64,000 bases of DNA from Rhodococcus sp. HNM0563 (GTDB lineage: Bacteria > Actinomycetota > Actinomycetes > Mycobacteriales > Mycobacteriaceae): NCBI RefSeq assembly GCF_012726195.1, contig NZ_JAASAF010000005.1, positions 372,001 through 436,000 of the forward strand. The letters run 5' to 3'. Made by a program: the position numbers and the translations under genes. How positions within the stretch are numbered: the first letter of the stretch is position 1; each line of letters starts with the position of its first letter. The notes beneath the pieces were generated by a model. It worked only from the letters and a program-made list of their open reading frames with translations. It was not told the origin of the DNA and did no database searches. This document shows, in pieces, positions 36,026-44,974 of the stretch.

Positions 36026-37297
36026 ATGACCACGAGCTCCACCGCGGCAGGCGGTTCGACACATCTGGGCGGCGACCGTGTGGTGGTCTGGAGCCCCGAT
36101 TACCTCGACTATCGGTGGGGTCCGAGCCACCCGATGAACCCGACCCGGCTCGACCTGACGATGGCACTCGCACGCAGCATCGGGCTGCTCGAGGGCGTCG
36201 AAACGGTGCGTCCGGACCCTGCAGACGATGCTGATCTCCTTCGCATCCACACATCCGGCTATGTCGATGCTGTCAAGAAGGCCGGATCTGCGCCCGCCGG
36301 ATCGGAACCTCCGGCAGACACACCGCACGGTTTGGGCACCGAAGACAATCCCATCTTCCCCAAGATGCATGAGGCGAGCGCCACACTGGCGGGCGGCACC
36401 CTGGCCGCTGCCCGGGAGATCGCATCCGGCCGGACCCGCAGGGCGGTGAGTATCGGCGGCGGCATGCACCACGCGATGGCCGACTGGGCCGCCGGATTCT
36501 GTGTCTACAACGACGCGGCGATCGCCATCTCGTGGTTGCTCGATCAGGGTTACGATCGCATCGCCTATGTCGATGTGGATGCTCACCACGGCGACGGGGT
36601 CCAGCACGCATTCCTGGACGACCCGCGTGTGCTGACCGTCTCGATCCATCAGCATCCCGCGACCCTGTGGCCGAACACCGGTTGGTCGAGTGAGGTCGGG
36701 GCCGGTGCCGCCGAAGGTACCGCCATCAATCTTCCTGTACTACCCGGCACGGTCGATTCCTTGTGGTTGCGGGCGTTCCAGGCCGTCGTGCCCGGCGCGA
36801 TCGCCGCATTCCGCCCGCAGATCCTCATCAGCCAGTGCGGGGCCGACAGTCACCGCGAAGACCCGCTGGCCGATCTGTCGCTCACCGTCGACGGGCAACG
36901 TGCGTCGTATCTCGCGATGCGCGACCTCGCCGACCGGTACTGCGAAGGACGTTGGCTTGCATTGGGCGGGGGAGGATACGGCCTGGTCCGGGTTGTACCA
37001 CGTTCGTGGACACATCTGATCGCCGCGGCGCTCGACCGTGAGATCGACCTCACCGCAAAGGTTCCCGACGACTGGCGCGATCGTGTCGGCGCCATGGCGC
37101 CCGGAGTCGAACTCCCCACAGAAATGGGCGAAGGGGCGGACCTGTCGTATCTGGCGTGGGACGGTCCCGGTGGTACACCCGAAACCGGCGTTGCGTCACT
37201 CGATCGAGCGCTGACCCGAATCGATTCCGCGATCATCGCTACGCGCCGCGCCTGCTTCCCGCTTCTCGGACTGGACCCGGAGGACCCTCGTGACTGA
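36026..37297 (+). CDS. acuC: AcuC-type acetoin utilisation/lysine deacetylase
   Basis: 423-residue zinc-dependent deacetylase of the histone-deacetylase superfamily. Key residues are visible in 'GGGMHHAMADWAAGFCVYNDAAIA' (tandem His), 'DVDAHHGDGVQ' (Asp and His zinc ligands) and 'QCGADSHREDPL' (second Asp). In Bacillus, AcuC deacetylates and activates acetyl-CoA synthetase. The ATG at 36026 starts 103 bp from the divergent ideR start. The 3' end overlaps the next gene, a GNAT-containing protein, by 8 bp, pointing to an antagonistic pair. Confidence 0.93.
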   Translation: MTTSSTAAGGSTHLGGDRVVVWSPDYLDYRWGPSHPMNPTRLDLTMALARSIGLLEGVETVRPDPADDADLLRIHTSGYVDAVKKAGSAPAGSEPPADTPHGLGTEDNPIFPKMHEASATLAGGTLAAAREIASGRTRRAVSIGGGMHHAMADWAAGFCVYNDAAIAISWLLDQGYDRIAYVDVDAHHGDGVQHAFLDDPRVLTVSIHQHPATLWPNTGWSSEVGAGAAEGTAINLPVLPGTVDSLWLRAFQAVVPGAIAAFRPQILISQCGADSHREDPLADLSLTVDGQRASYLAMRDLADRYCEGRWLALGGGGYGLVRVVPRSWTHLIAAALDREIDLTAKVPDDWRDRVGAMAPGVELPTEMGEGADLSYLAWDGPGGTPETGVASLDRALTRIDSAIIATRRACFPLLGLDPEDPRD

Positions 37298-40037
37298 CTC
37301 GGAGAGCACGCAGGTACATGCGGGGGAGGAATCGCCTCGCACGCCCGATGCGACTGCCGACCCCGAGCGCGAACGGGCACTGGCGGTCGCGCGTGATTAT
37401 CCCCGCCACTGGGTTGCCGATGTGCTGGCTTCCGATGGTGGTGTCGTCCATCTGCGGCCGATCGTTCCGGAAGACGCCGACAAGATCGTCGAATTCCACG
37501 GCAAGTTGTCCGAACGGACGCGGTATCTCCGATACTTCGGTCCCTACCCGACGATCTCGAAGCGCGATCTGTTCAATTTCACCGTCGTCGACCATCGCAA
37601 GCGGGTGGCGTTCGTGGCGATGCTCGGAGACGAGATCATCGCAGTCGGTCGCTACGAAGGACTGTCGTCCGAGGGGGACGGTCTGTCCGCCGAAGTCGCA
37701 TTCACCGTGTCGGACTCGCATCAAGGTCGCGGGCTGGGGCCCATTCTGCTCGAACACCTCGCCGGCGCTGCCGCGGAGAACGGACTCCGTCGTTTCGTCG
37801 CCGAGGTCCTCGCAGAGAACCGCCACATGATCTCGGTCTTCCGTGAGGCCGGGTATCAGGTCAGCCGCAGTTTCGAGGGCGGTGTGGTGCGGTTGGAGTT
37901 CGACATCGACCCCACGGAGGCACTCGTCTCGGTGCGCAATGCGCGCGAGCGTGCCGCTGAAGCTCGTAGCGTCCGCAACATTCTGAGTCCGGGAAGCGTC
38001 GCGGTGATCGGTGCCTCCACCGACAGCCGGAAAGTCGGCAACGCCGTCCTGGTGAACATGCTGCGCAGCGGATTCACCGGACCGGTCTATCCGGTCAACG
38101 CCGAACACCGGTCGGTGCGGGGCGTGCGAGCCTATCCGACAGTGCGCGACATCCCGGACGAGATCGACCTGGCGATCGCCGCGGTTCCCGCCGAATCGAT
38201 CGACGCGGTCCTCGACGACTGCCTCGCGAAAGGCGTCAAAGCGCTACTCGTCGTGTCGTCCGGATTCGGCGAGACCGGACCCGAGGGACGCGACGCGGAG
38301 CGCCGCCTGGCGCATGCCGCGCGTGCACACGGGATGCGATTGATCGGCCCGAACGCCCTCGGAGTCGCCAACAACGATCCGGCGTTCCGGTTGAATGCGA
38401 CGCTCGCCCCCATACTGCCCGCCGCGGGCAATGTCGGGTTCTTCTGTCAGTCGGGTGCGTTGGGCATCGCGATTCTCGACGAAGCCGCCAAGACCGGAGT
38501 GGGCTTGTCCTCGTTCGTGTCTGCGGGAAACCGCGCCGATCTGTCTGGCAACGACCTGTTGCAGTACTGGGACACCGACCCTGCTACCGAGGTGGTACTC
38601 CTTTACCTCGAGAGCTTCGGCAACCCACGTAAGTTCTCGCGCATCGCCCGCCGGGTCGCGCGAAGCAAGCCGATCGTGGCGGTCAAATCCGGCCGGCATG
38701 CGGTACCTCCGGTGCTCGAGGCCCGTACCGGGGAGATGGACGACGCAATTGTGCGTCACCTGTTCGAGCAGGCCGGCGTTGTTCAGGTCGAATCCATTGC
38801 GCAACTGTTTGATTCGGCGTTGTTGTTCAGCTATCAACCGCTACCCGCCGGACCGCGGGTCGCGGTCGTGGGTAATTCCACAGCGCTCGGGGTGCTCGCC
38901 GTGGATGCGGCGAGAGGGCAGGGCCTCAAGCCCGCCGACGCAGTGGATCTCGGCGCGCAGGCGACCCCGGAAGGGTTCGCGGAAGCGGTGGCCCGGGCGC
39001 TCGGGGCACCGGAGATCGATGCGGTCATCGCCGTGTTCGTTCCCCCGGTTGCGGTGACGGTCGAGCCCTACGCGCAAGCACTGCGCGATGCAGTGGCGGG
39101 TGCGGAGAAGCCGGTGGTCACGACATTCCTTGCGACCGAGGGCATCCCTGATGTTCTCGCGGTCCGAGATGAAGAGGGCAATCCGGCCCGGGGGTCGGTA
39201 CCCTCGTACCCGGGTCCCGAACGGGCCGCGACAGCTCTTGCACGTGCGTGGCGGTATGCCAAGTGGCGGTCTCGCCCCCAGTCGCAGGTTGTCCGTCCCG
39301 CGGGGATCGACCCGGAGCGTGCCCGTGCTCTCGTCGACGGCTGGCTCGACACCACGCCCGGCGGCCGCTACCTGTCCGACACCGAGACCGCATTGCTGCT
39401 CTCGTGTTACGGCGTGCACATCGCCACCTTCCGGTCGGTGACCACCGAGGACGAGGCGATCGCAGCAGCCCACGAGATCGGCTTTCCGGTGGCAGTCAAG
39501 GCGACCGGGGCCCAATGGCGACACCGGCCCGATCTGACCGGGGTCCGGCTCGACCTCGTCGACGCCGATTCGGTTCGTTTCGCCTACCGGGACCTCGCTG
39601 CGGTGTCCGGGGAGCCGCTGCTTCATGTGCAGAAGATGGCGACCAAGGGCATCGGATGCGCGATTCGGGTACAGGACGACCCCTCGTTCGGTTCGTTGAT
39701 CTCCTTCGGAGTCGCAGGCGTGATCTCCGACCTGCTGGGTGACCGCGCCTACCAGGTGTTGCCGCTGACCGAGGACGAAGCCGTCGAACTGATCGACGCA
39801 CCCAAGGCGGCGCCGCTACTGACCGGCTACCGCAATGCTGCACCGGCGAATCGCGCCGCACTCGTCGATATCGTCCAGCGCATTTCCGCGCTTGCCGACG
39901 ACCTGCCCGAGGTTCGTGAGCTCGTATGCGAACCGGTGCTGGCGTCGCCGGTCGGTGCCGAGCTCACCGACGCGCACCTGCGGATCGGCCCGGAATCGCA
40001 GCATCCTCTCGACCTGGGCCCGCGCCGGCTGCGGTGA
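37290..40037 (+). CDS. GNAT / NDP-forming acyl-CoA synthetase fusion, Pat-like protein acetyltransferase
   Basis: 915-residue fusion. A GNAT domain spans about residues 50-205 ('GLGPILLEHLAGAAAENG' is the acetyl-CoA loop). A CoA-binding Rossmann domain begins near 230 ('ILSPGSVAVIGASTDSRKVG'), followed by the ligase regions ('FFCQSGALGIAILDEA'). An ATP-grasp-like domain lies at about 680-905 ('EIGFPVAVKATGAQW'). The N-terminal GNAT arrangement matches the Streptomyces Pat type, reversed relative to E. coli PatZ. The 'HTGALAG'-type segment of active ligases looks degenerate ('EARTGEMDD'), so the ligase part may be a sensor. The GTG start overlaps acuC. Likely targets are acyl-CoA synthetases. 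Confidence 0.85.
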   Translation: MTDSESTQVHAGEESPRTPDATADPERERALAVARDYPRHWVADVLASDGGVVHLRPIVPEDADKIVEFHGKLSERTRYLRYFGPYPTISKRDLFNFTVVDHRKRVAFVAMLGDEIIAVGRYEGLSSEGDGLSAEVAFTVSDSHQGRGLGPILLEHLAGAAAENGLRRFVAEVLAENRHMISVFREAGYQVSRSFEGGVVRLEFDIDPTEALVSVRNARERAAEARSVRNILSPGSVAVIGASTDSRKVGNAVLVNMLRSGFTGPVYPVNAEHRSVRGVRAYPTVRDIPDEIDLAIAAVPAESIDAVLDDCLAKGVKALLVVSSGFGETGPEGRDAERRLAHAARAHGMRLIGPNALGVANNDPAFRLNATLAPILPAAGNVGFFCQSGALGIAILDEAAKTGVGLSSFVSAGNRADLSGNDLLQYWDTDPATEVVLLYLESFGNPRKFSRIARRVARSKPIVAVKSGRHAVPPVLEARTGEMDDAIVRHLFEQAGVVQVESIAQLFDSALLFSYQPLPAGPRVAVVGNSTALGVLAVDAARGQGLKPADAVDLGAQATPEGFAEAVARALGAPEIDAVIAVFVPPVAVTVEPYAQALRDAVAGAEKPVVTTFLATEGIPDVLAVRDEEGNPARGSVPSYPGPERAATALARAWRYAKWRSRPQSQVVRPAGIDPERARALVDGWLDTTPGGRYLSDTETALLLSCYGVHIATFRSVTTEDEAIAAAHEIGFPVAVKATGAQWRHRPDLTGVRLDLVDADSVRFAYRDLAAVSGEPLLHVQKMATKGIGCAIRVQDDPSFGSLISFGVAGVISDLLGDRAYQVLPLTEDEAVELIDAPKAAPLLTGYRNAAPANRAALVDIVQRISALADDLPEVRELVCEPVLASPVGAELTDAHLRIGPESQHPLDLGPRRLR

Positions 40038-40063
40038 CCGGAGCGAGCAACCTGCCGACAGCA

Positions 40064-40099
40064 CGATCCCCGAGAACCCAGCCCGGCTCTCGGGGATCG
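40064..40099. terminator. Bidirectional terminator before sigB
   Basis: A perfect 12-bp stem (cgatccccgaga at 40064-40075 with tctcggggatcg at 40088-40099), loop 12 nt, between convergent stops at 40037 and 40119. Confidence 0.75.
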
Positions 40100-40118
40100 C
40101 TGAAGCTGACGCGCCCGG

Positions 40119-41081
40119 TCAGCTTGCGTAGGCGCGGAGGCGTTCGGCGCGCTCGCCCTCGCGGAGTTTGCCCATCACTTCACGCTCGATCTGCCGTACG
40201 CGCTCGCGCGAGAGACCGAACAACTTGCCGATCTGGTCGAGAGTGCGCGGCTGGCCGTCGTCCAGCCCGTACCGGAGGCGGATGACCTGCTGCTCCCTCT
40301 CGTCGAGGGTTCCGAGAACGCTGCGGACATCGCTGTGCAGGAGTCCGGCGATCACGGCGGTCTCCGCGGAGGTCGCCTCGGCGTCCTCGATGAAGTCGCC
40401 CAGAGGTGCTTCTTCGTCGCTTCCGACCGGCATGTCCAGGCTCACCGGGTCGCGGCTGTGGTCGAGCAGGTCAGCGATCTTCGCGACCGGAATGCCGGAT
40501 TCTTCCGAGAGTTCTTCGTCGGTGGCCTCGCGTCCGAGCTGCTGGTGCAGTTCCCGCTTGATCCTGGCAAGCTTGTTGACCTGCTCGACGAGATGGACCG
40601 GAAGGCGGATCGTGCGGCTCTGATCGGCCATACCGCGGGTGATTGCCTGACGGATCCACCACGTGGCGTAGGTCGAGAACTTGAAGCCCTTTGCGTAGTC
40701 GAACTTCTCCATCGCTCGGATGAGACCGAGGTTGCCTTCCTGGATCAGGTCGAGCAGGGGCATGCCGCGTCCGGTGTAGCGCTTGGCCAGCGACACCACG
40801 AGCCGCAGGTTCGCTTCGAGTAGATGACTACGAGCTGCCTGGCCTTCGCGTACGACGATCGCAAGGTCGCGCTTCTTTGCAGGTGAGAGACGCTTTTTGG
40901 TCTCGAGCACGTGCTTGGCATAAAGGCCGGCCTCGATCCGCTTTGCCAGTTCTACCTCGTCCGCTGCGGTCAGCAATGCCGTCTTTCCGATGCCGTTCAG
41001 ATAAACGCGCACAAGATCGGCGGCGGGACTTTGATTGTCGAGGTCGGAATTGACTCGAGCGGTTGTTGCGGGGCGTGCCAT
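40119..41081 (-). CDS. sigB: RNA polymerase sigma factor SigB
   Basis: 320-residue group 2 sigma-70 factor. It lacks the long SigA N-terminal extension. Region 2 has '[32 protein letters not shown]', region 3 begins '[28 protein letters not shown]', and region 4.2 has '[24 protein letters not shown]'. The ATG at 41081 has a perfect AGGAGG. It directs stress and stationary-phase transcription. The promoter upstream fits the SigE/SigH pattern. The closest relative in the window is sigA. Confidence 0.95.
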   Translation of the reverse strand: MARPATTARVNSDLDNQSPAADLVRVYLNGIGKTALLTAADEVELAKRIEAGLYAKHVLETKKRLSPAKKRDLAIVVREGQAARSHLLEANLRLVVSLAKRYTGRGMPLLDLIQEGNLGLIRAMEKFDYAKGFKFSTYATWWIRQAITRGMADQSRTIRLPVHLVEQVNKLARIKRELHQQLGREATDEELSEESGIPVAKIADLLDHSRDPVSLDMPVGSDEEAPLGDFIEDAEATSAETAVIAGLLHSDVRSVLGTLDEREQQVIRLRYGLDDGQPRTLDQIGKLFGLSRERVRQIEREVMGKLREGERAERLRAYAS

Positions 41082-41116
41082 GACGTGCCTCCTCATCGGT
41101 GGTGTCTCACAGGGTT

Positions 41117-41145
41117 CAACGCTCGGGTCACCTGGGAAAGTTCCC
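41117..41145 (-). promoter_or_regulatory. ECF (SigE/SigH)-type promoter of sigB
   Basis: On the minus strand GGGAAC (41140-41145) and CGTTG (41117-41121) are separated by 18 bp, matching the actinobacterial GGAAC/CGTT consensus. The distance to the sigB ATG is about 36 bp. Confidence 0.6.
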
Positions 41146-41259
41146 GCCGGTTTCCGAGCCGCAGTGCTGCGACCTGCGCGAACCTGGTAGCTCGTCTGAG
41201 AAGTTGCTGAGAGATCGGGGAAGGGGCGCCGTTGCGGGAACTGCCCCGCCCGCTCGGAT

Positions 41260-42738
41260 CTATACCGGCGTGACGAGACCGTGACGGACGAGTCCCTGCA
41301 TCAGAGGCACCGCCATCGCCGCCAACTCGTCCTCGTCCTCACCGTGGGCCGCGGAGAGCAGTGAGACCAGATCGCCCAGGGGGAGGCCATCGGAACGCAG
41401 GCCGCCGAGCAGGGCAGCTGCCAGGTCGTCCAGTTCGTGCTGCCACGCGGGGCCGCCCCCGCGATGCACCCGGGTGACAACCTGATTCCAGCCTTCCTCG
41501 CCGGGGAGGAAGACGCGCTCGAGTGCAGTGTCGTCGCGTACCTGGAACCGAGATTCGAGGAGATCGTGGTCGCGTAACCACTGGAGGCGTGCGAAATAGT
41601 CGATCGATTCCGGCCCGAGCGCATCGGTGAAGGCATGGCGCAGGTCCTCGGCCAGCACATCCGACGGCTCATCCGTGCGACGCAGATAGACGAACCCGAA
41701 GCCGACACCCTCGACGCAGTTGCGTGCGAAATGGTCGAACCACTCCTCGGCGCGTCCCGCGACTGCCGGGTCGCGCTGGTCGGCGTCGCCATCGCGGAGC
41801 CAGGTCCCTATGTACAGAGCCGGATCAGCCACGTCACGCTGCACGATCCATGCATCCACACCGTGGGCCGGTAACCACGACGCGACGCGTGCTCGCCAGT
41901 CCTGGCCTTCGATATGAACCCACGACGCCAGGATGGACGCGGTCCCGCCCGGATTCAGGTGGTCGACGCTCTGCGAGATCATCAGCTTGCTCGCGCCGTC
42001 GAGATCGAGACCGGAATCACGGTAGCTGTGCTCGACCTGGCCGCTGCTCACCACGAACGGAGGGTTCGCGACGATTCGGTCGAAGCGGCGGCCGGCAACG
42101 GGTTCGAACCACGAGCCTTCGAGAAGTTCGAGGTCCAGTTCGTTCAGCGCGGCGGAGGCCGCGGCCAGTGTCAGGCAGCGCGGTGTGATGTCGGTCGCGG
42201 TCACGGTATCGGCGTACTCGGTCGCGTGGATCGCCTGGACGCCGCACCCGGTGCCGAGATCGAGTGCGGAACCCACCGGGTCGGTGGGAGTGGCCTGCAA
42301 CAACGAGAGCGATGCCTGGCCGACGCCCAGCACATGATCAGGACGAGTAGGGCTGGGTCGAAGCGCACCGTCGAGGTCCGACAGAACCCAGAGGTTGCCC
42401 CCGCCGGCGTCCAGCGGCCGCAGATCCAGCGCCGACCGCACACCGTCCGCGTCACGTTCGAGCAGACCGGAGGCGATCGCGTCGTCGAGATTCAGAGGTG
42501 CAAGTGCCGCGGCGACCTCGTCGGCCGGGCAGGTGTCCTGTAAAAGGAACAGCCGCACGAGCACACCGAGATCACCCGCGCCACGCGAGGCACGCCGTGC
42601 GGCGACCGGTTCGCTGCGCCCCAACGCGGCGTGAGCTTCCGCGCCCAGGAGTTCACGCACGCTGTCGATGTCATAGCGACACCGGATCAACGCAGTGCGC
42701 AGGGAGGGGCAGATCGACAGAAGTAGGTCGCGGTCCAC
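41260..42738 (-). CDS. SAM-dependent methyltransferase with N-terminal DUF7059-like domain
   Basis: About 492 residues. The N-terminal 130 residues are helical ('[21 protein letters not shown]', '[20 protein letters not shown]'). The middle is a Rossmann methyltransferase: motif I '[15 protein letters not shown]', motif II 'VTATDITP', and motif IV 'NPPFVVS'. The NPPF motif is typical of HemK/PrmA-like enzymes acting on polar side chains or bases. A long C-terminal region of about 200 residues follows. GTG 42738 is used; GTG 42783 is possible. It lies between sigB and the DUF3099 gene. The substrate is unknown. Confidence 0.82.
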   Translation of the reverse strand: MDRDLLLSICPSLRTALIRCRYDIDSVRELLGAEAHAALGRSEPVAARRASRGAGDLGVLVRLFLLQDTCPADEVAAALAPLNLDDAIASGLLERDADGVRSALDLRPLDAGGGNLWVLSDLDGALRPSPTRPDHVLGVGQASLSLLQATPTDPVGSALDLGTGCGVQAIHATEYADTVTATDITPRCLTLAAASAALNELDLELLEGSWFEPVAGRRFDRIVANPPFVVSSGQVEHSYRDSGLDLDGASKLMISQSVDHLNPGGTASILASWVHIEGQDWRARVASWLPAHGVDAWIVQRDVADPALYIGTWLRDGDADQRDPAVAGRAEEWFDHFARNCVEGVGFGFVYLRRTDEPSDVLAEDLRHAFTDALGPESIDYFARLQWLRDHDLLESRFQVRDDTALERVFLPGEEGWNQVVTRVHRGGGPAWQHELDDLAAALLGGLRSDGLPLGDLVSLLSAAHGEDEDELAAMAVPLMQGLVRHGLVTPV

Positions 42739-42842
42739 GGAAGCATTCTCGCAGCCGCGTGTACAGGTGGGCCCGGTGCCCACCCCCGCGCCGAATGTCC
42801 GTGATGTCTGTGCGTGCGCCGAACGTCGGTCGGCCGGTCCGG

Positions 42843-43202
42843 TCAGCCGTCGATGACGCGATGCTCGGATCGCTCGAGCGCCGCAAGTTCCCTGTGCCTG
42901 CTGTCCCAGCGGCTCGGCTCATCCTTGCGTCGTGGCGGCCGGTCGTTCGCGATGAGCACCGCGATCCACGGCAGGGGGATCGAGAGCCCGATGATCGCCA
43001 TCGCGATCCACGGGTTCGCCCACACGCCGTACGAGATGGCTGCCAGGATCAGGGCGGGAATGCGGAAAGCCATCAAGGTCATGTACTTACGGACCCGCGC
43101 TCGGTGCTGGTCCTCGAGAGACGCCTCCGCCTCCGTGATCAGGACCGGGTTATCGGGCGATCCGCTCTCGTGGGATCCGCCGAAACCAGGTGTTCGTGCC
43201 AT
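42843..43202 (-). CDS. DUF3099 small membrane protein (Rv2709-like)
   Basis: 119 residues with two membrane helices ('YMTLMAFRIPALILAAISYGVW' and 'WIAMAIIGLSIPLPWIAVLIA') after a charged N-terminus ('PVLITEAEASLEDQHRARV'), which is the DUF3099 hallmark. The C-terminal tail is Arg-rich ('RPPRRKDEPSRWDSRHREL'). The ATG at 43202 is chosen over an upstream ATG at 43238. It is divergent from the DUF3039 gene (73-bp gap), the same order as Rv2709/Rv2708c. Function unknown. Confidence 0.85.
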   Translation of the reverse strand: MARTPGFGGSHESGSPDNPVLITEAEASLEDQHRARVRKYMTLMAFRIPALILAAISYGVWANPWIAMAIIGLSIPLPWIAVLIANDRPPRRKDEPSRWDSRHRELAALERSEHRVIDG

Positions 43203-43275
43203 ATCTACTACTTTCCCACGCCCATAGATCGAATGCACATACCGGTCCGGGGGTGCGGTGCGGCATCATGGACAC

Positions 43276-43512
43276 GTGAGCACGGATATCAAGGAACGGC
43301 CGGATACCACCACCGACGAAACCACCAGCGACGACACCCCCAAGTTCTTCCACTACGTGAAGAAGGACAAGATCGCAGAGAGCGCCGTCATGGGGACCCA
43401 CGTTGTTGCACTGTGTGGTGAGGTCTTTCCGGTGACCATGTCGCCGAAGCCTGGTTCGCCGGTGTGCCCCGAGTGCAAGAAGGTCTACGAGGGCCTGCGC
43501 AAGGGCGACTGA
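43276..43512 (+). CDS. DUF3039 zinc-ribbon-like small protein (Rv2708c-like)
   Basis: 78 residues. The N-terminus is acidic and Thr-rich, followed by 'PKFFHYVKKDKIAESAVMGTHVVALCGEVFPV' and a Cys pair 'CPECKKVYE' near the end. One upstream Cys ('ALCGE') and a His may complete a zinc site. The GTG at 43276 matches the family's short length. Its 3' end overlaps the convergent YihY gene by 28 bp. The function is unknown. Confidence 0.85.
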   Translation: MSTDIKERPDTTTDETTSDDTPKFFHYVKKDKIAESAVMGTHVVALCGEVFPVTMSPKPGSPVCPECKKVYEGLRKGD

Positions 43513-44753
43513 GGAAGTCGGGTCAGGGACTCACGCTCCACTGCCCCCGGTCCTCGCGGCGAAACCGGACCACCATCGGCCGAGGTGCTCGATGCCTCCT
43601 CGGCCGTTTCGTCGTGCCTGGATCCTCCGGAGGGATCCGGCCTGTCGACCGGGCATGTGTCGGGCCCACCTTCGTCGGACGGACACGCGTCGTCGTAGCC
43701 GGGCAGTTGATCGGAACGAAGAAGATCGGTGAGCCGGATAGGACTCGCCATGGTGATCCGACGTGTCAGGTTGGTGACCGGACCCTCCTCGGGCGACGGC
43801 TGCTTGTCCGCCTGCTCGGCGAGCCACACACGCCACTGTTCGATCCGTGTTGCTCGCGCAGGCCACATCTCCTGGATCGTGGCATTGAACTCGGCACCGA
43901 TCACCACCGCGAAGCCGAGGAAGAATGTGAACAGCAGGAACGCAATGGGCGCGGCCAGTGCGCCATAGGTGTACCCGTGTTCGGCAATCCAGGTCAGGTA
44001 CCTGCGCAGGCCTGCGCTCGCGAGAATGAAGAACGCCCCTGCGAGTACTGCTCCGCCGAGCAGGCGATGCCACGGCAGAGTCTTCGGCAAGGCCACTTTG
44101 TACAGAGTGGTCAGGGCAATGAGCAGGAGCAGACCGACAGCCGGGTAGTAGAAGGTGTCGACGATCTGCGAACCCACCGAGTACCACGACTGGGGTAGCA
44201 ATCGGCCGATCATCGTCGGCCCCAGTGCCACCAAGGGCAACGTGATGACCGCCAGGATGAGAAACATCACGTACAGCAGCAGACCGAACACTCGCTGCCA
44301 GACCGGGTGACGATGGTCCTGTTGCCCGTGCGCCTCGACGATCGAATCCACGAACGTGGCGACGGCCGAAGATCCTGCCCAGAGCGACAGGAGAAAGCCC
44401 AATGACATCACATCCGCGCGTCCACGGTTGAGCACGTCGTAGACCGTCGGCGCGATGATCTCATCGACGACGCTGTCGCTGAATGCGGTGCGTGTGAACG
44501 TGACGATCTTGGACACGATGATGTTGGGAATGTCGGGTCCGAACCATCCGCCCACGTAACCGAGGCTGCCGAGCAGTCCCAGGAGTAGCGGGGGGAGCGA
44601 CAGGGTCTGCCAGAACGCGGCGGTCGCGGCCTTGCTGAAGATCGAGTGATCCCACGCGGACTGCGCAGTGTGACCGAAGACCCGACCGCACGCCCGTACC
44701 GCGCGCCCGATGCGGCGCGGTCCGGGCACGTGGGGCACAGCTGTGGCGTTCAT
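43485..44753 (-). CDS. YihY/BrkB-family membrane protein (Rv2707-like)
   Basis: 422-residue integral membrane protein with about six helices between residues 45 and 295, for example 'TLSLPPLLLGLLGSLGYV', 'VFGLLLYVMFLILAVITLPLV' and 'LFTFFLGFAVVIGAEFNA'. The last contains the typical 'GAEFNA' end of this family. The C-terminal 120 residues are hydrophilic and acidic. Once called ribonuclease BN by mistake, the family is now considered a membrane transporter or envelope protein of unknown role. It is encoded by the strand opposite to the DUF3039 gene. Confidence 0.9.
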   Translation of the reverse strand: MNATAVPHVPGPRRIGRAVRACGRVFGHTAQSAWDHSIFSKAATAAFWQTLSLPPLLLGLLGSLGYVGGWFGPDIPNIIVSKIVTFTRTAFSDSVVDEIIAPTVYDVLNRGRADVMSLGFLLSLWAGSSAVATFVDSIVEAHGQQDHRHPVWQRVFGLLLYVMFLILAVITLPLVALGPTMIGRLLPQSWYSVGSQIVDTFYYPAVGLLLLIALTTLYKVALPKTLPWHRLLGGAVLAGAFFILASAGLRRYLTWIAEHGYTYGALAAPIAFLLFTFFLGFAVVIGAEFNATIQEMWPARATRIEQWRVWLAEQADKQPSPEEGPVTNLTRRITMASPIRLTDLLRSDQLPGYDDACPSDEGGPDTCPVDRPDPSGGSRHDETAEEASSTSADGGPVSPRGPGAVERESLTRLPQSPLRRPS

Positions 44754-44974
44754 CTACTTCCAGCATTCCTGATGACACGCCGCGATGCGCGCACCACATG
44801 CGGTTGTCGGTACTTCGGATTCTGTCACGACCGTCACTTTCCCTCGTCGTCGGCCTGGCGGTTCGGGGCGTCGATCGCGGGGCCGAGGCGATAGGCTGCA
44901 TGGCGGTCGGTGATCGGTTGGCCAGTCCTGCCGTCACAGACCGGAGTTGAGCGGACAAGGAGCACGAAGAACCG

